Assembly: GCA_023437715.1 (NCBI GenBank)
Contig: JAEZFK010000063.1
Span: forward strand, 124,001 to 188,000
DNA length: 64,000 bases
Direction of reading: 5' to 3'
Source: Bacillota bacterium
Lineage (GTDB): Bacteria; Bacillota; Clostridia; Lachnospirales; Lachnospiraceae
The position numbers and the translations under genes were made by a program. This document shows, in pieces, positions 26,392 through 35,190 of this stretch. Positions within the stretch are counted from its first letter, which is position 1. Every line of letters starts with the position of its first letter. The notes under the pieces are model-generated. The model was not told the origin of the DNA, made no database searches, and was given only the letters and a program-made list of their open reading frames with translations.

Positions 26392-28251
26392 ATGAAAGGA
26401 TTACGGAGCCGCCTCGGCGAATATATGAATAAAAGCCTGAGACGCCAGCTGGTATTTTACCTGATGACAGGCGTTCTTCTGCCTCTTACGGTAGTCACTG
26501 CGGTTCTCTTTTATAAGACCAGGCAGGAGATGAAGAGCCAGGCTGTGGGCAATATCCGCCAAAGGTCTGCCGCGATTGCGGCCCAGGTAGATGAGCTGAT
26601 TTATAATATCCAGGGAGTTTCGGACAAGTTTGCCTATGACGAAGAAATTGACACATGTATTAACAGGGATTACAGAGGAAAGTCCATAGAAAAGCAAAAG
26701 GATATTTATGAGCTGAACAAATACTTCTTAAAAACAGATCCCCTGGGAAAAAGCGAACGGATCAGCGCTCTTTATACAAAGAAAAAAGAAATATTTAATT
26801 TTCAGGACCCCTTTCTGCAAAAGGATATAAAAGACAATATGATCGCTTTGGGAGCAATCGACGGACAGAATCTTTCCATGTTCCGCTGGTATCCCCTGCA
26901 GGAAAATTTCCTTAAGAAGGCCATAGAAGGAGATGTGAGAAAGGACAAGGTGGTATTTGGTGTCCGCCGGATTCTCAATCCCTTTACAGGAACCTGGCTG
27001 TATACCCAGTTCTTTGCCATTGAAGAAGAGAAAATATTCCGCCTCTATGAAAGCTCTGTGAAGGAAATGAAAGGGATTATGTACCTTGTGGATGAAAACG
27101 GCGGATTGATTTCTTCCTCTGACGAGAGAACCGTGGAAACGGGTCAGGTGCCTTCTGATATTATCGGATTGGCAGAATCGGCCCAGATGGGAAATTATCA
27201 GGCAAGGCACGGAGATGAGTCGTATATTATGGGCTTAAGCCGTCTGGACAATGCGGACTGGAGCCTGATCACCATGGTGCCGGTCAGCGCAGCAACCGCG
27301 CCCATTGACCGCCTGTTTAAGGAAATCATCTCGGCCATGCTGGCCTGCGTCATTGCCTGTGTTGCAATTATTACCTGGATATCCAGACGGTTTCTCCAGC
27401 CTGTGGAGGTGCTGGACGCCTCTATGAAGGAAGTATATGACGGGAATCTGAAGGCTTACGTAACGCCGGATGCCTACCACGGGGAAATTAAGAGCATGAT
27501 GACCTACTACAATGCCATGCTTGTGCAGATCAATCATTACATCAGGGAACAGGTGGAAAGCGAGAAGAAAAAGAAAGAGCTGGAGCTGGAAGTTCTTATG
27601 GGGCAGATCAATCCTCATTTTCTCTATAACACGCTGGAGAATATTGTGTGGAAGTCCAATGAGGTAGGAAGGCCGGATATCGGCCGCATAGCGGCTGCAC
27701 TTGGAAGGCTGTACCGGCTGTCAATCGGAAACGGAGAAACGATTGTGCCGGTTAAACAGGAATTGGAGCATGTCACCGCCTACGTAAACATACAGAAAAA
27801 CCGGTATAAGGAACGAATAGAGTTTGATATGGAAGTGGATTACGACCAGGTATGGGGCTGTTCCATGATTAAACTGACTCTGCAGCCGGTGGTGGAAAAT
27901 TGTTTTATGTATGCAATGGAGGACATTAACCATGTTTTGAAAATCAGGCTGGATATCCGGGTTTTAAAAGATATTATCCGTTTCCGGGTAGCGGACAATG
28001 GCTGCGGAATGACAAAAAGCCAGTTAAAAGAGGTGCGGAACCAGATCGAAAACGGGGTTATGGGGGAAGAGAAGCTATCCGTAAAACAGAAGCGAAAGGG
28101 GACAGGAATCGGCCTTTACAGTGTAAAGGAACGGATTGCCATCTATACGGGCTACAGGGACAGTGTTAAGATTTTCAGCAAGCCGGGAGTTGGTACGATT
28201 GTTACGATTACAGTCCCTCAAATAATATCACAGGACAAAAATAACCGATAA
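26392..28251 (+). CDS. Sensor histidine kinase (YesM type)
   Basis: 619 residues: cytoplasmic N-terminus, a membrane helix near 20-40, an outside sensor region (about 42-295), a second helix near 300-325, a HAMP-like segment, then a His_kinase/HATPase module. The phospho-acceptor is His409 in GQINPHFLYNTLEN. The ATP-binding N box is VVENCFMYAMED, followed by VADNGCGM and GTGIGLYSVKERI. It faces the outside to detect a sugar or a loaded binding protein and phosphorylates the regulator encoded just upstream. The inducer is unknown. Confidence 0.92.
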   Translation: MKGLRSRLGEYMNKSLRRQLVFYLMTGVLLPLTVVTAVLFYKTRQEMKSQAVGNIRQRSAAIAAQVDELIYNIQGVSDKFAYDEEIDTCINRDYRGKSIEKQKDIYELNKYFLKTDPLGKSERISALYTKKKEIFNFQDPFLQKDIKDNMIALGAIDGQNLSMFRWYPLQENFLKKAIEGDVRKDKVVFGVRRILNPFTGTWLYTQFFAIEEEKIFRLYESSVKEMKGIMYLVDENGGLISSSDERTVETGQVPSDIIGLAESAQMGNYQARHGDESYIMGLSRLDNADWSLITMVPVSAATAPIDRLFKEIISAMLACVIACVAIITWISRRFLQPVEVLDASMKEVYDGNLKAYVTPDAYHGEIKSMMTYYNAMLVQINHYIREQVESEKKKKELELEVLMGQINPHFLYNTLENIVWKSNEVGRPDIGRIAAALGRLYRLSIGNGETIVPVKQELEHVTAYVNIQKNRYKERIEFDMEVDYDQVWGCSMIKLTLQPVVENCFMYAMEDINHVLKIRLDIRVLKDIIRFRVADNGCGMTKSQLKEVRNQIENGVMGEEKLSVKQKRKGTGIGLYSVKERIAIYTGYRDSVKIFSKPGVGTIVTITVPQIISQDKNNR

Positions 28252-28332
28252 ATGTAAAAATCCAACTATAGATTGCAGGCAGAACCCACGTTACAATAAT
28301 TATATCAAAAATCAATGGGAGGATTTATAACA

Positions 28333-29730
28333 ATGAGAAAAAGTCTAAAGCCAATTATTTCTCTGTCACTCTGTGCAGCCATGGCAGCAGCTTCTTTAGC
28401 AGGCTGTTCTTCCGGGCAGAAAACATCTGCGGAGACAACTGTAGGTGCCGCGGCAGAAACAACAGGCCCAGGTTCCTCAGCAGCTGCCTCAGATAAGCCA
28501 TTCGAAGGTGTTAAATTAAAGTCTGCCACAACCCAGACTGCAAGCACCGGTGAAGAGAACCAGAAATTAATCCAGCTGGTTAAGGAAAAAACAGGTATTG
28601 ATATTGAATTCTATGTGATTCCAAGCGCCAAAGCCGGAGAAGTTGACAAGACTTTAGTCAGCTTAATGGCTGGAGATGAGATTGACTTGATCTACAATAC
28701 AAAGCCCAGCTTAAAGGCATTTTACAATGCCGGTGTCTTAGAGCCTATGAACGCTTTAGCTAAAAATGCAGGCTATGATATCAGGGCAACCTTTGGCGAT
28801 TATGTTCCTGAATTTGACGGAGATGTATATGGCCTTCCCGCTTTCTCAGATATCTGGATCACATTATACAACAAGCAGATCTTTGATGATGCAGGTGTTC
28901 CTTATCCAACCGCAGAAGGGTGGACATGGGAAAAATACATAGAGACGGCCAAGAAGCTGACAGACAGCTCCAAGGGCATTTACGGTTCCCTGATGCTGGA
29001 TTATGACTGCTATAATTACATGTATGCGCTTCAGAAAGGCTGGGAGCCCTATAAGGCGGACGGAACCGCCAATTTTGACGATCCGTTATTTAAAGACAGT
29101 CTGGAGTTTTTCTATGGCTTAGGAAATACAGACAAGATTCAGCCTTCGATTCTGGAATTTAAGGCTTCCAATACACCTTGGAACGCTTTTATGACAACAG
29201 GAAAATACGGCATGTTCATGTGCGGCGGCTGGGTGACCTCGATCTTAAATCAGTTTGATAAGTACCCGAGAGACTGGAAAGTAGGCCTGCTTCCCATGCC
29301 ATACCCGGAGGGTAGCGATCCGTCTACTCTGACGGTGCCGGGTTGTTATGCAGTACCCGCTACAAGCAAGAACAAAGAGGCGGCATTTGCAGCCGCAGCC
29401 TGTATGGCTGAAAATCAGTACAGCCTGGGCATGGGCCGGGTACCTGCCCGAGTGGACTTAACAGACGGAGAAATCACGGAATACATCGAAAATTCTCTGG
29501 CTAAGCCATTTGATTTTGATCAGATCACAGTAGAAGATTTCAAGGCAGCATGGTTTGACAGCAGCCGCAAGGCGCTTTCTGAAAAAATAATCGGCTACGG
29601 TGATGCAGCCATCTCTCAGGCAATTATTGAAGAAGGCCAGCTTTACGGCCAGGGAGCTGAGGATATCGACACAGCAGTAACTAAGATCCAGGACAGAGCA
29701 AACAAGGCAATCGGAGAGGATAAGCAGTAA
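28333..29730 (+). CDS. Solute-binding lipoprotein of the second sugar importer
   Basis: 465 residues with a signal peptide ending in the lipobox SLAGC (Cys25), an Ala/Thr/Ser-rich linker and an extracellular solute-binding family 1 fold. The ATG at 28333 has GGGAGG 10 bases upstream; the in-frame ATG at 28315 overlaps that site and is rejected. The two permeases downstream are of the MalF/MalG type. Linkage to a GH112 phosphorylase suggests a galactose-containing disaccharide or small glycan as cargo; this is inference. In the 81-base gap upstream, TTGCAG (28273) with an AT-rich -10 region is a weak promoter candidate. Confidence 0.88.
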   Translation: MRKSLKPIISLSLCAAMAAASLAGCSSGQKTSAETTVGAAAETTGPGSSAAASDKPFEGVKLKSATTQTASTGEENQKLIQLVKEKTGIDIEFYVIPSAKAGEVDKTLVSLMAGDEIDLIYNTKPSLKAFYNAGVLEPMNALAKNAGYDIRATFGDYVPEFDGDVYGLPAFSDIWITLYNKQIFDDAGVPYPTAEGWTWEKYIETAKKLTDSSKGIYGSLMLDYDCYNYMYALQKGWEPYKADGTANFDDPLFKDSLEFFYGLGNTDKIQPSILEFKASNTPWNAFMTTGKYGMFMCGGWVTSILNQFDKYPRDWKVGLLPMPYPEGSDPSTLTVPGCYAVPATSKNKEAAFAAAACMAENQYSLGMGRVPARVDLTDGEITEYIENSLAKPFDFDQITVEDFKAAWFDSSRKALSEKIIGYGDAAISQAIIEEGQLYGQGAEDIDTAVTKIQDRANKAIGEDKQ

Positions 29731-29746
29731 TATAGTCTGACCTGAC

Positions 29747-29782
29747 GGGACAGTCCATTTGGGTAACCGAAAGGGCTGTCCC
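29747..29782 (+). promoter_or_regulatory. Intercistronic hairpin after the second binding-protein gene
   Basis: A 10-bp stem with one G-U pair (GGGACAGTCC 29747-29756 with GGGCTGTCCC 29773-29782), 17 bases after the lipoprotein stop, followed by CTTTT. Same position and likely purpose as the hairpin at 17800-17827. Confidence 0.7.
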
Positions 29783-29811
29783 CTTTTATAACATGAAAAA
29801 GAGGTGCAGTT

Positions 29812-30708
29812 ATGAAACAGAAATCTTCCATTGCCCAAAGAAAAGAAAATATTACGGGCACCATTTTTATTGCTCCCTATCTGGCAGGCTTTGCAATCTT
29901 CCAGGGAATGCCCTTTCTCATTGCCATGGTTCTTGGATTTACCAATGTCCGGTATATCAGTAAGCTGGGAGACGCAAAGTTTATCGGCTTCGGCAACTTT
30001 ATCCGCATGTTTCAGGATATTGATACCATGAAGGCCCTGGGGCGTACAGGGCTTTACTCCCTGTTATATGTTCCGCTGATTATGGTATGCGGCTTTTTTA
30101 TTGCCTATATGGTCAACAAGGGAATACATTTTAAGAACCTGGTGCGCTCCATGTTCTTCCTGCCTTATGTATCGAATATGGTTGCAGTTGCGGTTGTATT
30201 TAAACTGTTATTGGGTCCGGATGGCCCGTTGATTTATATTTTACAGAAAACCGGCTATGAAAATCCGCCTTATCTGCTCTATGGCCTTAAGACGGCTCTT
30301 CCTTCCGTCGTTTGCATTGCTGTGTGGAAAGGTATCGGCCTTAACTTCATAACCTACCTTGCGGCGCTTCAGAATGTTTCTGTGGATTTGCTGGAAGCAG
30401 CTCAGATTGACGGGGCGACCAAGTGGCAGAGAATTAAAAATATCATCATACCCATGATTTCTCCCACCACGTTTTTCCTGCTGATCAGCTCCGTGATTAC
30501 GTCGCTCCAGAACTTTACCACCATTCAGTCCTTGACAGGAGGCGGTCCCGGCCAGGCGACAACGGTAATGTCCATTAACATCATCCGCACGGCATTCAGC
30601 AACTATCAGACAGGCTACGCCAGTGCCCAGGCTCTTGTGATGTTTGTCATTGTTCTTATGATCACCTTGGTTCAGTGGCAAGGGCAGAAAAAGTGGGTCA
30701 ATTATTAA
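29812..30708 (+). CDS. Sugar ABC importer permease, MalF-like
   Basis: 298 residues with six predicted helices; the ATPase-contact loop is EAAQIDGAT near residue 197, and the SLTGGGPGQAT motif typical of this family follows near 240. Start ATG 29812 has AAGAGGTG upstream. It pairs with the next gene, 12 bases downstream, to form the channel. As with the first importer, no ATPase is encoded here. Confidence 0.92.
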   Translation: MKQKSSIAQRKENITGTIFIAPYLAGFAIFQGMPFLIAMVLGFTNVRYISKLGDAKFIGFGNFIRMFQDIDTMKALGRTGLYSLLYVPLIMVCGFFIAYMVNKGIHFKNLVRSMFFLPYVSNMVAVAVVFKLLLGPDGPLIYILQKTGYENPPYLLYGLKTALPSVVCIAVWKGIGLNFITYLAALQNVSVDLLEAAQIDGATKWQRIKNIIIPMISPTTFFLLISSVITSLQNFTTIQSLTGGGPGQATTVMSINIIRTAFSNYQTGYASAQALVMFVIVLMITLVQWQGQKKWVNY

Positions 30709-30720
30709 GGAGGAAGAACT

Positions 30721-31554
30721 ATGGTTAAGAAAAACAAAGCAGTATCGTGGATATGGACCATTGCCCTGATTGTTATTGGCCTGGTCTGCATTTATCCCTT
30801 TTTATTCATGGTATCTTCATCCTTTAAGATTTCAGGAGATGTGCTTGCAAAGCCTCTTCAGCTGATACCTGACAAATTCATTTTATCCAACTATACAAGT
30901 CTCTTTGGCGATCCCTTCTACGATTTCGGCAAGTGGTACATAAACACCATTGTGATGACAGGAACCACCATTCTTATTAAGGCTTTTGTGGTATCAATTA
31001 CCGCCTACGCCTTTTCCAAGATCAATTTTAAAGGAAGAGACGGTATTTTCCTGGTTCTTCTCACTTCCTTAATGATTCCTGGTGACATTATGCTGATTCC
31101 AAGGTATATTATTTTTAAACAGCTTCATATCCTGGATACCATGTGGTCCCTGGTGCTTCCGGCTACCTTTGACATCTACTTTGTTTTTATGATGCGCCAG
31201 GCATTTATAGGAATTCCCGGAGAAATCAGCGAGGCCGCAAGGATTGACGGGTGCAATCATTTTGCTATCTACTCCAAAATTATTCTGCCTCTTGCCAAGC
31301 CTTCCATTGTGACCATGATATTATTTACTTTTGTATGGTCATGGAACGATTACATGGGGCCTTATATCTTTATTTCCAGCCTTGGAAAGCAGATGCTGTC
31401 CGTAGGTATTAAGCTGTTTACGGAAGGAACTGTAACGGACCCTGCTCTTCAGATGTCCTCTGCGACTATCGTTTCTCTGCCCGTACTGATTCTCTTCTTC
31501 TTTTCGCAGAGGTATTTTGTAGAGGGCGTAAGCTCCTCTGCAGTAAAAGGATAA
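30721..31554 (+). CDS. Sugar ABC importer permease, MalG-like
   Basis: 277 residues with six predicted helices, ATPase-contact loop EAARIDGCN near residue 175 and the usual C-terminal FVEGVSSSAVKG. AAGGAGGAA lies just before ATG 30721. Part of the operon running from the binding lipoprotein to the GH112 gene. Confidence 0.92.
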   Translation: MVKKNKAVSWIWTIALIVIGLVCIYPFLFMVSSSFKISGDVLAKPLQLIPDKFILSNYTSLFGDPFYDFGKWYINTIVMTGTTILIKAFVVSITAYAFSKINFKGRDGIFLVLLTSLMIPGDIMLIPRYIIFKQLHILDTMWSLVLPATFDIYFVFMMRQAFIGIPGEISEAARIDGCNHFAIYSKIILPLAKPSIVTMILFTFVWSWNDYMGPYIFISSLGKQMLSVGIKLFTEGTVTDPALQMSSATIVSLPVLILFFFSQRYFVEGVSSSAVKG

Positions 31555-31576
31555 AAAATAGAAAGGATAGGGAAAT

Positions 31577-32584
31577 ATGGGAAACAAAATAAGTTTATTG
31601 CCGGAAACAGGAACTTTTTACAAAGCCAACCTTCACTGTCACACCATCCATTCCGATGGAAAGCTGACGCCGGAAGAGGTAAAAAAGGCCTACATGGATC
31701 AGGGGTATTCTGTGGTGGCCTACACGGATCACCGCATATATCAATGGCACAAGGATTTAACAGACGAAAACTTTGTGGCATTGGCAGCTTATGAAGTGGA
31801 CATTAATGAGCATTTCAAGGTGCCGGGGGATTTTTCCAGAGTGAAAACCTATCACATAAACCTCTATGACGCAAGGCCTGAGGAATTTCAGAAGGAGAAA
31901 CAAAAAAGCATTCTTCCGGAACGCCGTTATGGAGATTACTATTATATTAACGGATATATTGACAGGATGAAGCAGTATGGCTTCTTTGCCTGCTACAACC
32001 ATCCATACTGGTCTTTGCAGAACTATGAGGATTATAAGAATTTACGGGGCTTCTGGGGAATGGAAATCTATAATTACGGCTGTGAACATGACGGCTTATA
32101 TGGATACCATCCCCAGAGCTATGATGAGATGCTGCGCCTGGGGAACCGGCTTTTCTGTGTGTCTGCCGATGATAACCATAACAGCTTTCCCTTTGGGGAT
32201 CCCCTCTGTGATTCCTTTGGGGGATTTACCATGATAAAGGCGGAGGAGCTTACCTACGAGGCCATCGCAGACGGGCTTTTAAAGGGGAATTTCTATAGCT
32301 CCATGGGACCGGAGATCAGGGAATTGTACGTGGAGGATGGGGTTCTTCACGTAAGGACAAGTCCGTTGGAAAAAATCTATGTGCTTATGGAAAGCCGCAA
32401 CGCCTACAAAAAGCTGGCAAAACCGGGGGAAACGATTACAGAAGCCCATTTCCCGTTAAAGGGAGATGAAACCTACATCCGGGTGACCTGCCAGGATGGA
32501 AGAGGTCTTCATGCCGATTCCAACGCTTATGCCTTAAATGGCACGGTTCCGGTTCTTCGGGCTTATGATATGAGGCCCATATAA
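31577..32584 (+). CDS. PHP-domain metal-dependent phosphoesterase-like protein
   Basis: 335 residues. Metal ligands of the PHP fold are visible: His20-x-His22 and Asp27 in LHCHTIHSDG, YTDHR near 50-54, EVD near 75, NHPYWS, and ADDNHN toward the C-terminal half. The last 75 residues look like a small beta domain. PHP proteins hydrolyse phosphoesters with bound metals; the substrate here is unknown. Its place between a sugar importer and a GH112 phosphorylase suggests a phosphorylated sugar or a glycan-linked phosphoester, but that is inference. It starts 22 bases after the permease with AAAGGATAGGG upstream. Confidence 0.8.
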   Translation: MGNKISLLPETGTFYKANLHCHTIHSDGKLTPEEVKKAYMDQGYSVVAYTDHRIYQWHKDLTDENFVALAAYEVDINEHFKVPGDFSRVKTYHINLYDARPEEFQKEKQKSILPERRYGDYYYINGYIDRMKQYGFFACYNHPYWSLQNYEDYKNLRGFWGMEIYNYGCEHDGLYGYHPQSYDEMLRLGNRLFCVSADDNHNSFPFGDPLCDSFGGFTMIKAEELTYEAIADGLLKGNFYSSMGPEIRELYVEDGVLHVRTSPLEKIYVLMESRNAYKKLAKPGETITEAHFPLKGDETYIRVTCQDGRGLHADSNAYALNGTVPVLRAYDMRPI

Positions 32585-32609
32585 ATTCTGACTTTGAGGA
32601 GATTTCACA

Positions 32610-34772
32610 ATGAGCGATAATTATGGACGTGTAACAATTCCTACGGATGTGGATATGATTAAGGAAACAAAGGAAATCGCAAAGCGATGGGGAGCTGACG
32701 CGTTCCGGGACTGTGACGGAACCAATATGCCTGACGAATTAAAGACAATGCCTGTAAAAATCTATTCTACTTATTATACAACCAGAAAAGACAATGCCTG
32801 GGCAGAGGCAAATCCGGACGAGGTGCAGCAGGTATATTTAATGACCGAGTTCTACACAGCCATGGAAGAGGGAGAACTGCGAATCCCGCTGATGAAGCAC
32901 CTTTACGATCAGCAGCTAAAGCCCAATACAATGGACGATATCAAACGCTGGTGGGAAGTAATCGACCGTACTGCAGGAAAGCCGGTGGAACCGGAATGCT
33001 GGGAATATAGGGAAGAAACTCTGGAAGTGGTCATTTTAAATCCGGAACGCTTCCACGATTATACCGTCAGCTTTCTGGCCTTTATTATATGGGACCCGGT
33101 ACATATGTATAATTTCATCACAAACAGCTGGGAAAATGTAGAGCATCAGATTACCTTTGACGTGAGACAGCCCAAGACCCAGAAGCACGTGATCCAGAAG
33201 CTAAAGACCTGGATGAAAGAAAATCCAGAGACAGATGTGGTCCGTTTTACCACGTTCTTTCACCAGTTTACTCTGGTGTTCAATGAATATGCAAAGGAAA
33301 AGTTTGTGGACTGGTTTGGCTACAGCGCCAGTGTCAGCCCTTACATCCTGGAGCAGTTCGAGCAGAAGGTCGGCTATAAATTCCGGCCGGAATATATTAT
33401 TGACCAGGGCTACCACAACAATACCAACCGTGTCCCGTCCAGGGAATTTAAGGATTTTCAGAAATTCCAGCAGAGAGAAGTGGCAAAGCTGATGAAGGTT
33501 CTGGTGGACATTTGCCATGAAAACGGCAAGGAAGCCATGATGTTCTTAGGGGACCACTGGATCGGGACAGAGCCCTTCGGCGAATATTTTAAAGAGGTTG
33601 GATTGGATGCGGTGGTTGGTTCTGTGGGAAACGGAACCACGCTTCGTCTGATTTCCGATATTCCCGGTGTCAAGTGTACGGAAGGCAGATTTCTGCCCTA
33701 TTTCTTCCCCGATGTATTTCATGAGGGAGGCGATCCGGTTAAGGAAGCAAAGGTAAACTGGGTTACTGCAAGACGTGCGATTCTCCGGAAGCCCATTGAC
33801 CGCATTGGCTACGGCGGGTATTTAAAGCTGGCTCTTCAGTTTCCTGATTTTATCCGGTATATCGAAGAAATCTGCGATGAGTTCCGCCTTCTTTATGAAA
33901 ATGTGGGAGGCCAGACGCCTTATAATCACTTTACCGTAGGCATTTTAAACAGCTGGGGCAAAGTCCGCTCCTGGGGAACCCATATGGTGGCTCACGCCAT
34001 TGATTATAAACAGACCTATTCCTATGCAGGTGTGCTGGAGGCTTTAAGCGGCATGCCCTTTGATGTGAAGTTCATCAGCTTTGATGACGTAATCGAAAAT
34101 CCGGATGTTCTTAAGGAATGCCGTGTGGTGATTAATGCAGGGGATGCTTATACAGGCCCAAGCGGCGGAGCTTACTGGTTAAATCCCGTGATTTCCTGTA
34201 CCGTGAAAAAGTTCGTGGCAGAAGGAGGAGGCTTTATCGGAGTAGGAGAGCCCACAGCCTGCCAGCATGAGGGCAGATACTTTACCTTAGCCAGCGTTCT
34301 GGGAGTGGATAAGGAAGTGGGATTCAGCCTTTCTACGGATAAGTATAACTGGGAAACCCATGATCATTTTATAATAGAGGACAGTGAGGAAGAGATTGAC
34401 TTTGGGGAAGGAATGAAGAATATTTATGCTCTTCCGGATGGGGCTGTGATAAAAACAGCCGGACAGGACGTGCAGATGGCTGTCCATGAATTCGGCAAGG
34501 GAAGAAGCGTGTATATCAGCGGCATTCCTTACTCTTTTGAAAACTCCAGACTTCTTTACCGCAGTATTTTCTGGGCAGCAGGAAAAGAGCAGGAAATGAA
34601 GAAATGGTACAGCGATAATTACAACGCAGAAGTAAACTATTATCCTGCCACAGGCAAGTACTGTGTGGTAAACAATACATATGAGCCCCAGGAGACAGTG
34701 ATTTACGACGGAACCGGATCTGCCAGAGCTATGAGCTTAAAGCCTAACGATATTCTGTGGTTTGAGGCATAG
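32610..34772 (+). CDS. GH112 beta-galactoside phosphorylase (lacto-N-biose / galacto-N-biose type)
   Basis: 720 residues with clear full-length similarity to bifidobacterial lacto-N-biose phosphorylase: WGADAFRDCDGT, YTVSFLAFIIWDPVHMYN, TDVVRFTTFFHQFTL, FLGDHWIGTEPF (Asp315, equivalent of the catalytic Asp313) and TEGRFLPYFFPDVFHEGGDP. It splits a beta-galactoside with phosphate to galactose 1-phosphate. Acceptors in GH112 are GlcNAc or GalNAc (mucin, milk glycans) or L-rhamnose; clostridia have both kinds, and the sequence read by eye does not decide. Cytoplasmic, no signal peptide. Last gene of the operon; no clear terminator follows. Confidence 0.9.
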   Translation: MSDNYGRVTIPTDVDMIKETKEIAKRWGADAFRDCDGTNMPDELKTMPVKIYSTYYTTRKDNAWAEANPDEVQQVYLMTEFYTAMEEGELRIPLMKHLYDQQLKPNTMDDIKRWWEVIDRTAGKPVEPECWEYREETLEVVILNPERFHDYTVSFLAFIIWDPVHMYNFITNSWENVEHQITFDVRQPKTQKHVIQKLKTWMKENPETDVVRFTTFFHQFTLVFNEYAKEKFVDWFGYSASVSPYILEQFEQKVGYKFRPEYIIDQGYHNNTNRVPSREFKDFQKFQQREVAKLMKVLVDICHENGKEAMMFLGDHWIGTEPFGEYFKEVGLDAVVGSVGNGTTLRLISDIPGVKCTEGRFLPYFFPDVFHEGGDPVKEAKVNWVTARRAILRKPIDRIGYGGYLKLALQFPDFIRYIEEICDEFRLLYENVGGQTPYNHFTVGILNSWGKVRSWGTHMVAHAIDYKQTYSYAGVLEALSGMPFDVKFISFDDVIENPDVLKECRVVINAGDAYTGPSGGAYWLNPVISCTVKKFVAEGGGFIGVGEPTACQHEGRYFTLASVLGVDKEVGFSLSTDKYNWETHDHFIIEDSEEEIDFGEGMKNIYALPDGAVIKTAGQDVQMAVHEFGKGRSVYISGIPYSFENSRLLYRSIFWAAGKEQEMKKWYSDNYNAEVNYYPATGKYCVVNNTYEPQETVIYDGTGSARAMSLKPNDILWFEA

Positions 34773-35001
34773 TCTGATGGCTGCGGTTTCATTGCTTATA
34801 TGGTTCCGCTTATATGGCTCAATGCCATCGCTTTCCTGTTTTCAAAGAACGGATATTTCTGTTTGCAATGAATATTTATGCATCCTCTGATCATGCTCCA
34901 GGGAATGGTGGACTTAAATATAATGCCTGTGCTGACGAAATACTGCCTGAAAGTAACACGATTAAAATATGGCGGAATGCTTAAACTTTTACCAAACGGT
35001 A

Positions 35002-35030
35002 TTGCTTAATGCTATTTAGTATCGTATAAT
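35002..35030 (+). promoter_or_regulatory. Promoter of the radical SAM/RNase G block
   Basis: TTGCTT at 35002-35007 and a perfect TATAAT at 35025-35030, spacer 17. The rest of the 418-base gap (34773-35190) holds no gene I can support; it contains two close copies of CTTATATGG (near 34797 and 34811) and a weak GATGGC/GCCATC pair, neither clearly a terminator. Confidence 0.65.
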
Positions 35031-35190
35031 TACATCTTGTTACGGGTTAGTGATAAAGAATCTTCAAAAACAATTTCTTATTTTTATTATTAAAGAAAAA
35101 GGAAAGAATTCGATATTTATACCGGTATTTCGTTACTATTTGAGCTGGAATGGCTTGCATTATGTAAACTACACAAACAGAGGTTTAGAG

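Noticed and set aside
34773..35001. Pseudogene remnant after the GH112 gene
   Set aside because: No frame gives recognisable protein fragments and only weak direct repeats are seen.
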